Below, piece after piece: positions 1 to 8,988 of a stretch of DNA of 64,000 nt. The stretch covers positions 62,001 to 126,000 of the forward strand of contig JBBIST010000001.1 in assembly GCA_037441125.1 (NCBI GenBank), written 5' to 3'. Below the pieces are notes generated by a model. It was given only the letters and a program-made list of their open reading frames with translations. It was not told where the DNA came from and made no database searches. This DNA is from JALHMQ01 sp037441125 (GTDB taxonomy: Bacteria; Pseudomonadota; Gammaproteobacteria; Burkholderiales; Burkholderiaceae_F). A program made the position numbers and the translations under genes. The first letter of the stretch is position 1. The number at the start of each line of letters is the position of its first letter.

Positions 1-2
1 GG

Positions 3-1067
3 GCCTGGATCGGCACCTGGCTTCGTCAATTGCCGCCGGGCACGCCGGTGCGGTGCATCCGGGTCGACGATGGCGAGCGCATTGTCGGGCTGGCGCTGGT
101 CGGTCTGCGCGATGCGACTCGGCACCGCGTCTTTCGTTCGCGCCAGTGGTGCATCGCGGAGACCGGCAATCCGGTGCAAGACGCGCTGACCATCGAGCAC
201 AACGGGTTGCTGGTCGACGAGCGGGCACACGACGAGGTCGTGCGCGCGGTGTGCTCGCACTTGGGTGGTCTGCGCTCGGCATGGGACGAACTGGTCGCCA
301 GTGGCATCGACGCGGAGCGGGTGCCGAGCTACCAGCGCGCCGCCGCGCAGTCCGATCTGTGGACGAAGGTCCGCTGGAGCAAGCCCTACTACTACGTGGC
401 TGCCGCCGATCTCGCAGCCACCGGCGGCGACTATCTCGCGGCGCTGAGCGGCAACTCCAGGTACCAGATCCGGCGGTCGATGCGCGAGTACGAGAAGTCC
501 GGGCCGCTGTCAATCACGGCTGCTGAGTCGGTGCCGCAGGCCTTCGACTTCTTCGAGCGGCTGATTGAATTGCACCAAGCCTACTGGAACGCGCGCGGAC
601 AGGCGGGCGCATTCGCGACCGAGTTCGCGCGCCGATTCCACGAGTCACTGATCCGTACGCAACTGGAGCCGGGCCACGTACAGTTGCTGCGCATCGCCGC
701 CGGCGATGAGCCGATCGGTTACCTGTACAACTTCGCCCACCGCGGCGCGATCGCCAGCTACCAGAGCGGATTCCGCTATGGCGACGATGCCAAGCTCAAG
801 CCCGGACTGGTCAGCCATGCGCTCGCGATCCAGAGATCTCTCGCTTCGGGAGCACACAGTTACGACCTGCTGATGGGACGACAGCAGTACAAGGAAATGC
901 TCTCCACCCGGCGCGGCGAGATGACCTGGCTCGTGATCCAGCAGCCGCGCCTGCGCTTCCGGCTCGAGCGCGGCCTGGGCGAACTCATTTCCCGCCTGCG
1001 ATCGCTGCGGGCGCGCATCGACCGCGCGCGCGCGCCGGCGTCGCAGCCGGCGCAACCCTCCAACTGA
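3..1067 (+). CDS. GNAT family N-acetyltransferase (CelD/FemAB-like), 5'-truncated by window edge
   Basis: The reading frame is open to the left edge of the window (in-frame residues precede the first TTG at 30), so the true start lies outside. The visible ~355 residues show the double-GNAT layout of CelD/BcsL and FemAB-like acyltransferases: an N-terminal half, then a segment with SRYQIRRSMREYE and a C-terminal half with the IGYLYNF and YQSGF motifs and the YKEMLS element close to the end. Such proteins are common in exopolysaccharide loci and are thought to transfer an acyl or aminoacyl group to a sugar or amino group. The stop is 9 bp before the aminotransferase start, so the two are probably cotranscribed. 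The substrate cannot be read from the sequence. Confidence 0.8.
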   Translation, partial: AWIGTWLRQLPPGTPVRCIRVDDGERIVGLALVGLRDATRHRVFRSRQWCIAETGNPVQDALTIEHNGLLVDERAHDEVVRAVCSHLGGLRSAWDELVASGIDAERVPSYQRAAAQSDLWTKVRWSKPYYYVAAADLAATGGDYLAALSGNSRYQIRRSMREYEKSGPLSITAAESVPQAFDFFERLIELHQAYWNARGQAGAFATEFARRFHESLIRTQLEPGHVQLLRIAAGDEPIGYLYNFAHRGAIASYQSGFRYGDDAKLKPGLVSHALAIQRSLASGAHSYDLLMGRQQYKEMLSTRRGEMTWLVIQQPRLRFRLERGLGELISRLRSLRARIDRARAPASQPAQPSN

Positions 1068-1076
1068 GACTGAACG

Positions 1077-2516
1077 ATGACGACCTCGAACAATCTGGAC
1101 ACGTGGCGGCAGTACGGGCAGCACGTGCTGCCGCTGATGCCATTTCTCGACAACGTGATTGCGCGCAGCGAGGGCGCCTACCTGATCGACCAGGAGGGCA
1201 AGCGGATCCTCGACCTTGCCGCCGGCCAGTTCTGCACCGTGCTCGGTCACAACCACCCGGTGTTCGTGCAGCGGCTGAAGGCCGAGCTGGACAACAACCT
1301 GCACACCGGATCGCAGTACCTGTCGCAGCGGGTGTTCGAGGCGCTAAGCGCGGTCGCCGGGATCGTGCCGCCGGGGCTCGACAAGATCGCGCTGTTTTCG
1401 ACCGGCACCGAGGCGAACGAGTTCGCACTGCGCGTGGCCAAGGCCTACACCGGACGCACCGGCGTCATCGGTTTCGACCGCGGCTACTACGGCATCTCGC
1501 AGGCCACGCGCAGCCTGAGTGCGATCTCCGACGGCCACGTCGATCTGAGCCCGAAGATGCCGGGCACCTTCCATCTGCTGGCGCCCAATTGCGCGCGCTG
1601 TCCGATCGAGCTGGCCTATCCGGGCTGCGACCTGCGCTGCCTGGACGTGTCGCTGCGGATGATCGGCGCCAATCGCGAAGGCATTGCCGCGATCGTGGTC
1701 GAGACCGTGATCTCGGCCGGCGGCATGATCTATCCGGGCAGCGACTACTTCGCGCGCCTGCGCGAGCTGGCCGACGAGCTCGACGCCCTGCTGATCGTCG
1801 ACGAGGCGCAGACCGGATTCGGGCGTTGCGGCCAGTGGTTCGACTGCGAGAACCTGGACCTGCGGCCGGACATCCTGGTGTTCTCCAAGACTTCGGGCAA
1901 CGGCTATCCGTCGTCGGGCGTGGCGGTGTCGGCGCGGATCGTCGACAAGCTGCTCGACCAGGGCTTCTTCCACCTGTCGAGCCATCAGAACGATCCGCTC
2001 ACTGCGGCGGCGGTTCTGGCGGTGATCGAGGTGTTGCGCAGCGAGAACCTGCTCGAGGCGGCGCGCACCCAGGGCGCGTACTTCCTGAGTGGGCTGCAGG
2101 AGCTCGAGCGCCGCCATCGGCGCCTGTGGGCGCCGCGCGGCCGCGGCCTGATGCTCGCGTTCGACCTCGTGGCCGACCGCGACTCGCTGCGGCCTGACAC
2201 CGATGTCTTGACGCCGTTCGTGCTCGCTTGCCAGGCGCGCGGCGTGCACCTCACGCACAGCTACTACGAGGGCGCGCTGCGGGTCATCCCGAGCCTGACG
2301 CTGACGAGGCAGGACATCGACTTCGCGCTCAACGTCTTCGATGACACGCTCAAGGACATCGACAGCAAGCGAATCGACCCGAGCACGTTTCGCAACACCA
2401 ACCCGGTGGTGCAGTCGATTCTCGGCCGCGGCCGAGTGCGCAAGACGATGCGACGGCTGTGGGAGACGAGCCCGAGCTACTGGGTGCGCCGTCTCAAAGA
2501 CGGCACCGGCCGCTGA
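1077..2516 (+). CDS. Class-III PLP-dependent aminotransferase
   Basis: This 479-residue fold-type I aminotransferase has the normal class-III length (420-480). The PLP-binding aspartate lies in VDEAQTGFGRCG (D242) and the Schiff-base lysine in FSKTSGNGYP (K271). The STGTEANEFALRVA phosphate-binding stretch is near residue 110. Between residues 172 and 188 there is a four-cysteine cluster (C172, C175, C184, C188), a feature of one subset of this family whose role I cannot assign. It follows the GNAT gene by 9 bp, which suggests one transcript. It would transaminate an omega-amine, amino acid or keto-sugar. In a glycan locus it may supply an amine for acylation by the upstream GNAT (inference). 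The specific substrate is unknown. Confidence 0.85.
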   Translation: MTTSNNLDTWRQYGQHVLPLMPFLDNVIARSEGAYLIDQEGKRILDLAAGQFCTVLGHNHPVFVQRLKAELDNNLHTGSQYLSQRVFEALSAVAGIVPPGLDKIALFSTGTEANEFALRVAKAYTGRTGVIGFDRGYYGISQATRSLSAISDGHVDLSPKMPGTFHLLAPNCARCPIELAYPGCDLRCLDVSLRMIGANREGIAAIVVETVISAGGMIYPGSDYFARLRELADELDALLIVDEAQTGFGRCGQWFDCENLDLRPDILVFSKTSGNGYPSSGVAVSARIVDKLLDQGFFHLSSHQNDPLTAAAVLAVIEVLRSENLLEAARTQGAYFLSGLQELERRHRRLWAPRGRGLMLAFDLVADRDSLRPDTDVLTPFVLACQARGVHLTHSYYEGALRVIPSLTLTRQDIDFALNVFDDTLKDIDSKRIDPSTFRNTNPVVQSILGRGRVRKTMRRLWETSPSYWVRRLKDGTGR

Positions 2517-2525
2517 CTGCCGTCT

Positions 2526-3893
2526 TCAGGCCGATCCTGCGGCGGCATCGCGGCGGCCGGCGCCCAGGCGCCGGCGCAGCGCGCGCCAGGCCGAGGACGC
2601 GAAGCGGCGCCCGAGCGCGACGGCAACGCGCAGCGCCGGCCGCGGATCGCGCCACGAGAAGACCGCGAACATCTTGCGCCCGCGCCAGGCGGCGCGGTGC
2701 GTCGCAGGCGAATGCGCCTGGCTGCCGCCGCCGGTCAGCAGGGAGACGAGCAGACCGTCCTCGGCGATCCAGGTGGCCGAGGTTTCATCGGCTGCGCGCT
2801 GCGCCGCTTGGCCAAGGACGAGGTCGTCGATCATGGCCCGGGCCAGATCCACACCGCACGCTGCGCCCAGCGCATGCTGATCCCAGAAGCGGGTGTTGAT
2901 TTCGATCAGCTTGTACTGGCCCGAGCGCCGGTCCAGCTTGTACTCGATCTCGGCCGGGCCGAGGTAGCCGAGGTGGTCGAGCAGGGCGATGCTCGGCGCG
3001 ACGATCTGCGGCACCGCTTCGCATCTGACCGCGATCCCGGTTCCGGCCAGCGGCGGCAACTGAAGGAGCTTTCGCGCCGTGTAGTAGGCACGGGCACCGG
3101 AGGCGGCGTTGAAGTAAGCGCCGAAGATCACCAGCTCTGGATCGCCGCCCGGGATGTACTCCTGCACGCACAGCGCCGGTTCAACGTCACAGATGCCGGC
3201 GTAAAAGGTCTGCAGTGCCTCGGGCTTGTCAAAGATGACCGCCTTGCGTCGGCCGACCGCCTCCCAGATGCCCGGCTTGCGCCAGTCGCTGGCCGACACC
3301 GGCTTGGCGATGCAGGGCATCGGTATCTCGGGCAAAGCTCGTAGCAGGTCGGTCGGGGTACGGATCCAGAAGCTGCGCGGGCAGGCAACGCCCAAGCGGT
3401 CGGCCACCGCGTACAACGACTCCTTGTCCAGAACCCGTTCGAGGACGTCGTTTTCCGCCATCGGCAGGATGAAGCTCGCCTGCAATGCCAGCCGGTGCCT
3501 GCGGATCATGTGCAGGTCATGATCGCGCGTCGGCAGCAGCAGCGGCCGCAGCCCGCACTCGCTCGCCAGGTCGAGCAGGAACTGCACGCACTGCTCCGGT
3601 TCGCGCTCGCTGTCCGGGCAAGGGCGGAACTCGATCGCGTTGGAGACGTTGCCGAGCAGCGCCGGATCGGAACTGAGTCCGATCACGCGCAGGCCGATTG
3701 CCTTGAGCGCGCGCGCCAGCGCCAGGCCCGTGTAGTGCATGTTGAGTACGACCGCCGACGGCAGCGGCCGGCGATCGCGCAGCGAGCTGGCGTCGCCGTT
3801 GTGCAACGGCCCGGGCCGAACGTCCTCGCCTTGTCGCAAGCGATGCGGCGCAGGGTTCGAGCTGCTGCGTGAATTTCCGGAGGTTGACATCAT
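2526..3893 (-). CDS. ATP-grasp carboxylate-amine ligase-like protein
   Basis: This 455-residue protein is convergent with the aminotransferase, with only 9 bp between the stops. After a ~45-residue low-complexity N-terminus it has a pre-ATP-grasp Rossmann-like start (AVVLNMHYTGLALARALKAIG), then ATP-grasp features: CIAKPVSASDWRK (ATP lysine), CVQEYIPGGDPE, and an IEINTRFWDQH metal-binding stretch with the E and N residues that bind magnesium. Enzymes of this family activate a carboxylate as an acyl phosphate and join it to an amine or thiol. The N-terminal extension may be over-called: a start nearer residue 40 is possible. The neighbouring GNAT, aminotransferase and Asn-synthetase-like genes fit amide-bond chemistry on a sugar or amino acid. 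The substrate is unknown. Confidence 0.75.
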   Translation of the reverse strand: MMSTSGNSRSSSNPAPHRLRQGEDVRPGPLHNGDASSLRDRRPLPSAVVLNMHYTGLALARALKAIGLRVIGLSSDPALLGNVSNAIEFRPCPDSEREPEQCVQFLLDLASECGLRPLLLPTRDHDLHMIRRHRLALQASFILPMAENDVLERVLDKESLYAVADRLGVACPRSFWIRTPTDLLRALPEIPMPCIAKPVSASDWRKPGIWEAVGRRKAVIFDKPEALQTFYAGICDVEPALCVQEYIPGGDPELVIFGAYFNAASGARAYYTARKLLQLPPLAGTGIAVRCEAVPQIVAPSIALLDHLGYLGPAEIEYKLDRRSGQYKLIEINTRFWDQHALGAACGVDLARAMIDDLVLGQAAQRAADETSATWIAEDGLLVSLLTGGGSQAHSPATHRAAWRGRKMFAVFSWRDPRPALRVAVALGRRFASSAWRALRRRLGAGRRDAAAGSA

Positions 3894-4082
3894 CGATTGC
3901 GACGCGGGTCTGACACAAAGCGCAGCTTGGCTGGGCTATTCTCGACTTGACCGAGGCTCGCTGCGTCGACCCTGGCGACCGGCGCCAAGCGACCGGTCGC
4001 GTCGGTTGCACGGTCAGCGTGTCTTGCTCGCGAAGACCCGCCCGGCGCGCAGCCTATCACCGCAAGTCAGACCGAGGGAAAG

Positions 4083-4775
4083 ATGAGTAAGACTGCGATG
4101 CGCTGGCGATTGCGTGCCGCTGCGGTGGCGGCGGCCTTGTTGCTCGTAAGCGGCGGATCGGCGGCGCAGTCGATTCCCGGCTACCCGGAAAGCATTGGTG
4201 AGTTCGATCCGCGCGAGGTCGCGCGGCTGCCACCGTACTGCATCTACACCGCGCACTTCCGTGAGAATATTCCCGCCGGAATGAATCCGGTCGAGTCGCG
4301 GCGCTGGCAGGCGCTGTTCGGCGAAGTGTTCCAGACCTTGCATCATTACTGCTGGGGTCTGATGTATCTGCATCGCGCCAAGTTTCTCGCGCGCGAAGAG
4401 AGGATCCGCAGGTTTAACTTCGGCGCTGCCATTCATGACTTCGATTACGTGCTCAATTTCGTGGAGGCGAGAAAGCTGTACGACTTCGTCCTGCTGCCTG
4501 AGATCCTGACTCGCAAGGGCGAGGCGTTGGTCGGCCTCGGCCGGGGCGCTCGTGCCATCGCCGAGTTCGAGCGGGCGATCGAACTGAGGCCCGACTACTG
4601 GCCCGCCTATGCCCAGTTGGCCGACTACTACAGAGACTCCGGCGAAGTCGATCGGGCGCGCGAGGTGCTCCATGCCGGTCTGGCGCGCTCGCCCGACACG
4701 CCGGCCCTGACGCGGCGCTTGAAGGAACTCGACGACACAGTCGCGCGACCGGGCGACCGGGCGCGGCCGCGCTAG
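4083..4775 (+). CDS. Periplasmic TPR-repeat protein
   Basis: This 230-residue protein has a Sec signal peptide (RWRLRAAAVAAALLLVSGGSAAQS, cleavage probably after AA near residue 28). A short conserved-looking domain follows, rich in aromatic residues, with HFRENIPAGMNPVES. At least two TPR units lie at about residues 135-210 (VGLGRGARAIAEFERAIELRPDYWPAYAQLADYYRDSGEVDRA). The start is supported by a GAGGGAAAG sequence just upstream of the ATG. It ends 11 bp before the Asn-synthetase-like gene and is probably cotranscribed with it. TPR proteins in polysaccharide loci usually scaffold assembly or export complexes. No catalytic motif is visible. Confidence 0.7.
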   Translation: MSKTAMRWRLRAAAVAAALLLVSGGSAAQSIPGYPESIGEFDPREVARLPPYCIYTAHFRENIPAGMNPVESRRWQALFGEVFQTLHHYCWGLMYLHRAKFLAREERIRRFNFGAAIHDFDYVLNFVEARKLYDFVLLPEILTRKGEALVGLGRGARAIAEFERAIELRPDYWPAYAQLADYYRDSGEVDRAREVLHAGLARSPDTPALTRRLKELDDTVARPGDRARPR

Positions 4776-4786
4776 CCGTTCGCACC

Positions 4787-6613
4787 ATGACCGGTCTGTT
4801 CGGCTTCTTCGGCTCCGGCTCCGATCACGAGCCGGGCGATGTCCTGAATCGCATGCTGGCCGATTGCGGCACAGCGGCGCGCGGATCGACGCGGCATGCG
4901 GCCGGCGCCGGCATCGGCACCATCCGCGGCGCGACCGGGTCGGAGCTGATCGAAAGCGACGGATTGCTGCTCGCGCTTGTCGGTCATCCGCGCCTGCGCA
5001 CTGCGAGCGGCTGGACCACGGACCCGCAGGCGATCGCCGCAGCGGTCGCTACGCGCTGGACGGAGGCACTGGCCGACATCGGCGGCGACTTTGCGCTCGC
5101 GGCATGGGAGGCTCGCGCCTCGCGCGGCCTGGTCGCAGTTGACCGTGTCGGCGTGCGGTCGCTGGTCTACGCGCAGCAGCGCGGTCAACTGGTGTTCGCT
5201 TCGACCCTCGACCTGCTCGGGCGCCATCCCGGCGTGCGGCGCGAGCTGTCGCCGCAGGCCGTGTTCGACTATCTGCACTTCCACGTCTGTCCGGGGCCGC
5301 AGACCATTTATCGTGGGCTAGTGCGGCTACTGCCGGGCGAGTTCGTCGAGGTGGGTCCCGGGCGGCTGCCGCAGTTGCGTCGCTACTGGTCGATCGTCTT
5401 TCGCGAGGACGAGGCGGCCGATCTCGCAACCCTGCGTGCCGACTTCATCTCGACCGTGCGCGAAGCGGTCAGCCAGGCGTCGAACGGTGGGGCCTCGTGC
5501 GGCGCCTTTCTTTCCGGCGGCACCGACAGCTCGACCGTCAGCGGCATGCTCGGGCGGGTGCGCGGCGAGCGCGCGAAGACCTTCTCGATCGGCTTTGATG
5601 CAGCCGGTTACGACGAGATGAGCTACGCGCGCATCGCTGCGCGCCACTTCGACTGCGAACACCATGAACGCTACGTGACGCCCGCCGACGTGGTGGCCGC
5701 GGTACCGAAGATTGCATCGTTCTACGACCAGCCCTTCGGCAACGCCTCTGCGGTTCCCGCCTACTACTGCGCCGAGCTGGCGCGTGAGCAGGGGATTGAG
5801 CGGCTGCTTGCCGGCGACGGCGGCGACGAGCTGTTCGGCGGCAACGAGCGCTACGCACGGCAGTACGTGCTCAGCCTCTACCATCGGCTGCCGCAGCGAC
5901 TGCGCGCTTCGCTGATCGAGCCGCTCGCGGGATTGACGCCGCGAGTCGGAGCCATGCCCGGTCTGCGCAAGCTGCACAGCTACGTCCAGCAGGCACGGCC
6001 GTCGATGCCCGAGCGCTACGACTCGCACAACCTGCTGTCGCATCTGGGTCCGGAGCTCGTCCTGGAGCCGGATTTTCTGGCCGCGGTCGATTGCGACCGC
6101 CCGGGAGAACTGCTGCGGCAGGCGCACGCACCCTACGCGGGCGATAGCCTGATCAACCAGATGCTCGGCATCGACCTGCGCTTCACCTTGGCCGACAACG
6201 ATCTACCGAAGGTCACGCGGATGTGCGAGCTCGCCGGCGTCGACGTCGCCTTTCCGCTGCTCGATGAAGGCGTGGTCGAGTTCTCGGCGCGCCTGCCGGC
6301 GTCGATGAAGCTGCGAGGCACGCGGCTGCGCTGGCTCTTCAAGGAGGCGCTGCGCGACTTCCTGCCGGCCGAGATCATTCGCAAGCGCAAGCACGGTTTC
6401 GGTTTGCCGGTTGGCGCTTGGCTGGTCGGCAACCGCGGGCTGATGAATCTGGCGAGCGACGCGGTCGATGCCCTGCGGCCGCACGGGATCGTTCGACCTG
6501 CGTTTGTCGACGATCTGCGCGGCAGGCTGTTGGCCCAACACCCAGCCTACTACGGGACGATGCTATGGGTGCTGATGATGCTCGGCCTGTGGCTCGACGC
6601 GAAGCGGCGGTAG
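4787..6613 (+). CDS. Asparagine-synthetase-like amidotransferase lacking the N-terminal catalytic Cys
   Basis: The 608-residue protein has both domains of AsnB-type enzymes. The N-terminal Ntn glutaminase-like domain begins MTGLFGFFG, whereas functional enzymes begin MCGI; the nucleophilic Cys2 is therefore missing. The C-terminal synthetase domain has the PP-loop SGGTDSS (about residues 243-249), followed by GDGGDELFGGNERY and the basic RKRKHGFGLPVG element. The synthetase half looks intact, so it may use free ammonia, take ammonia from a partner, or form an amide or cyclise with another amine, as in other Cys-less members of the superfamily (established for some; inference here). The alternative start context offers no upstream MCG. 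It follows the TPR gene by 11 bp. Confidence 0.8.
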   Translation: MTGLFGFFGSGSDHEPGDVLNRMLADCGTAARGSTRHAAGAGIGTIRGATGSELIESDGLLLALVGHPRLRTASGWTTDPQAIAAAVATRWTEALADIGGDFALAAWEARASRGLVAVDRVGVRSLVYAQQRGQLVFASTLDLLGRHPGVRRELSPQAVFDYLHFHVCPGPQTIYRGLVRLLPGEFVEVGPGRLPQLRRYWSIVFREDEAADLATLRADFISTVREAVSQASNGGASCGAFLSGGTDSSTVSGMLGRVRGERAKTFSIGFDAAGYDEMSYARIAARHFDCEHHERYVTPADVVAAVPKIASFYDQPFGNASAVPAYYCAELAREQGIERLLAGDGGDELFGGNERYARQYVLSLYHRLPQRLRASLIEPLAGLTPRVGAMPGLRKLHSYVQQARPSMPERYDSHNLLSHLGPELVLEPDFLAAVDCDRPGELLRQAHAPYAGDSLINQMLGIDLRFTLADNDLPKVTRMCELAGVDVAFPLLDEGVVEFSARLPASMKLRGTRLRWLFKEALRDFLPAEIIRKRKHGFGLPVGAWLVGNRGLMNLASDAVDALRPHGIVRPAFVDDLRGRLLAQHPAYYGTMLWVLMMLGLWLDAKRR

Positions 6614-6642
6614 CGCGCCGACCGCGGCTGCGGCCGACGCGC
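6613..6642. terminator. Candidate bidirectional hairpin between convergent genes
   Basis: The 34-bp gap between the stops of the convergent Asn-synthetase-like and lyase-like genes contains a GC-rich inverted repeat (GCGCGCCGACCGC, 4-nt loop, GCGGCCGACGCGC) with two G-U-compatible mismatches. There is no T-tract, so termination is inferred from position and stem only. Confidence 0.35.
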
Positions 6643-6647
6643 TCGAT

Positions 6648-8939
6648 TCAGGCGCTGCGGCGGACGATCCACCACTCGGGATTCTGTTCCTTCGGCAACC
6701 ACGCGCTCTGTACCCTCGCACGCGACGCGTAGATTGTCCAGGCGGCAGCGGCGTCCGGCAACCCGAGCGAGGCGAGGGTGGCTATTGCCGGACCAATCTG
6801 AGGAAAGTATGCGGTGTCGGACTGGTCGCTGTCGTCCTGCACGCGGCCGCCAGGCGCCGGGCACGAGCGCACGCCCGGGTAGTTTTTGGCCCACAGTGTG
6901 TTCCAGTCCGGGTAAAGCGGCGCGCTGGCGTTGTCGCACACACTGAGAGCATAGGGTGTGTACGCCCAGCACCAATTGGATCCTACAAAGCGCCTGATCA
7001 CCGACTGCGCCTTCCAGTTGAGGAGACTGTCATTGCGGTAACCGCGCTCGGCCGCCCAGGCGATCGACCAGGTCATCCAGTCGTCCATCCACATGGCCAC
7101 CCCGGTGGGAGTGCCGCTATCGCTCGGATTGGGCGTCTCGGCCGCCGAGTAAATGACGTGCGCGAAGTCGTCGCGACTGAGGAACAGGCCAGTCAGGCCC
7201 GACGCGTCGAGCGGCTTGATGCGGGTTTCCATCTGACTAAGCGCGCGCGTGCAAAGGGCATCGAGCGTCGTCTTCAATGGGTGCGCGTCGGGTGTCACGA
7301 TCGCAGCGTTGGCCACGTTGCGGAAGCCCCACGAGTGATCGCGGACGTTGCCACCGTGGCTCCAGGGGCGCGGCCAGCCTGTGCCGCCGCCGGGCGACCA
7401 ATTCATCCAGGGGTGGATGCCGTGGAACTGCGTCTGCTCGAGTTCGTCGAACTCGGCCGTCAGCAGATAAGGTACGTAGCCCGAGCATGGCATGTGGGAA
7501 AGATCGGTCCAGACCGCGCCCTGCGACTTCGAGCGGTGTTGAATAACCGCGGTGGCGCTTTGCGTATGCGTGTAGCCGGTCATCGACGGGTCGGCGCGCA
7601 GATCGATCGGGTAGCCGGTCGTCTCGTCGCGATAGTTCCAGGCGACCCATCCCGACAGGGTCGTTCCCAACCAGTGATAAGCGTCGTTGTGAGCACGCAT
7701 CGCGTTGAAGGCGCGCCGATCGCCCGAGATCAGGTAGGCGGCGGTCCAGGCATCGAGCGGGGCGAGCTCGCGCTTGCCGCCGCCGGAGGCCATTGCGGCG
7801 TCGAGTTCGCCCACGCCGCCCCAGGCGAGTGACTGCGGCATCGTTGCGAGCCAGTTGGCGTCGATCGTGATGTCCGCGTACTGCGGCACGAGTCTGGTCG
7901 ATGCCAGGTAGGCGCGGTTGTGGCGGGCCCAGGTCTGAGGCTCCGACGGCCACCAGCGGCGCAGCGGGTAGCGCCGGTCGGCGCGGATCACGAAGCCGTT
8001 GTTCGTGTAGACGACGGTGCCGCCGATCGACAGCGTGACGTTGCCGGTTACGTCGAAGGCCTGCACTCGCGCCGCCGTGTTCTCGAGCACGCAGACGGCG
8101 TAGACGCGCGCGACGACGCCATCGACCTTGTAGGCGCGGATATTGAACCACGCGGTCAAGTGCGGGTGCTGGCTGCCGGTGCCGTTGACGCGCAGCGGAC
8201 CGCCGATGCACAGCTCCGACACGATCGGGCCGGCAAGGTGCGTGAACTCTCGGCGCGGCGTGATTGTTCCGTTCAGCAGATGTTTGGCCGAGAGGCTGAA
8301 CACCGTGCCGCCGATGTTGCAGGAGAAGACAGCATCGAATTCGGTAGCGGCCACCTCGGCCTTCGTGACCGGCGCGCCAGTTACCGGTGTGCCGCTGACC
8401 ACCCGATAGCTGCCTGAGTTGTCGCCGGCAGTCGGAGTCAGAAAAGTCAGAGCCCCGTGCAGCACTGAACCGTCGGTCTTCCACCGAGCCAGCGGGTTCC
8501 ACTGCGTGGGCAGTAGCGTTCCGTCAGCACGCTGAACGACGAGTCCCGCACCCGCTGCAAGTGCACCCTCACGCAAGGGCCAACCGATCGTCACCGGCGA
8601 GCCCGCCGCTCTGGTTCCATCGGCGAGATCGAACCCGACCACCAGACCGCTGGACGGCGGTGGTGGTGGAGCTGCCGGCGGCGGAGGCGGCGGAGGTGGA
8701 GGGGGGGGTGGTGGCGGTGGCGGCGGCGGAGGTGGTGGCGGCGAACCGGGGGGCGGAGGCGGCGGTGGCGATCCGGGGGGCGGAGACGAACCGGCCGGCG
8801 CCGGATTGGCACCCTCTGATCCGCCGCAGCCGACGACGAGCGCGCTCGCGCCAAGCGAGGCCGCGGTCAGGAACCTTCGGCGCGACGTGGTAAAGGCCGC
8901 TGATTGCTTGTCGTCTCGTTCAGCCATTTGCCCTGCCAT
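6648..8939 (-). CDS. Tat-exported lipoprotein with polyproline linker; exo-rhamnogalacturonan-lyase-like
   Basis: This 763-residue protein begins with a twin-arginine signal (TSRRRFLTAASLG) ending in a lipobox (ALVVGC, Cys38), so it is predicted to be exported folded and lipid-anchored. Residues ~45-97 are an extreme Gly/Ser-punctuated polyproline linker. The mature part opens with a stretch (PVTIGWPLREGAL...RWKTDGSVLHGALTFLTP) resembling the N-terminal domain of exo-rhamnogalacturonan lyase (PcRGLX/YetA)-like proteins; the rest is Trp-rich and consistent with an alpha/alpha barrel. I infer a polysaccharide lyase or hydrolase acting at the cell surface. It sits 49 bp downstream of a second Tat lipoprotein of similar layout. 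Enzyme activity is unproven. Confidence 0.65.
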   Translation of the reverse strand: MAGQMAERDDKQSAAFTTSRRRFLTAASLGASALVVGCGGSEGANPAPAGSSPPPGSPPPPPPPGSPPPPPPPPPPPPPPPPPPPPPPAAPPPPPSSGLVVGFDLADGTRAAGSPVTIGWPLREGALAAGAGLVVQRADGTLLPTQWNPLARWKTDGSVLHGALTFLTPTAGDNSGSYRVVSGTPVTGAPVTKAEVAATEFDAVFSCNIGGTVFSLSAKHLLNGTITPRREFTHLAGPIVSELCIGGPLRVNGTGSQHPHLTAWFNIRAYKVDGVVARVYAVCVLENTAARVQAFDVTGNVTLSIGGTVVYTNNGFVIRADRRYPLRRWWPSEPQTWARHNRAYLASTRLVPQYADITIDANWLATMPQSLAWGGVGELDAAMASGGGKRELAPLDAWTAAYLISGDRRAFNAMRAHNDAYHWLGTTLSGWVAWNYRDETTGYPIDLRADPSMTGYTHTQSATAVIQHRSKSQGAVWTDLSHMPCSGYVPYLLTAEFDELEQTQFHGIHPWMNWSPGGGTGWPRPWSHGGNVRDHSWGFRNVANAAIVTPDAHPLKTTLDALCTRALSQMETRIKPLDASGLTGLFLSRDDFAHVIYSAAETPNPSDSGTPTGVAMWMDDWMTWSIAWAAERGYRNDSLLNWKAQSVIRRFVGSNWCWAYTPYALSVCDNASAPLYPDWNTLWAKNYPGVRSCPAPGGRVQDDSDQSDTAYFPQIGPAIATLASLGLPDAAAAWTIYASRARVQSAWLPKEQNPEWWIVRRSA
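8649..8807 (-). repeat. Polyproline-coding low-complexity tract
   Basis: This near-pure run of proline codons (C-rich on the coding strand, G-rich on the plus strand) encodes the linker of the lyase-like lipoprotein. It includes one uninterrupted run of about 22 prolines between GS and AA. Such tracts change length by slippage and stall ribosomes unless EF-P is present (established). Confidence 0.85.
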
Positions 8940-8988
8940 TCAGTCGAGAAATCAGTCTGATTACGCTGCTGCGAGTCGATGCGATCGA

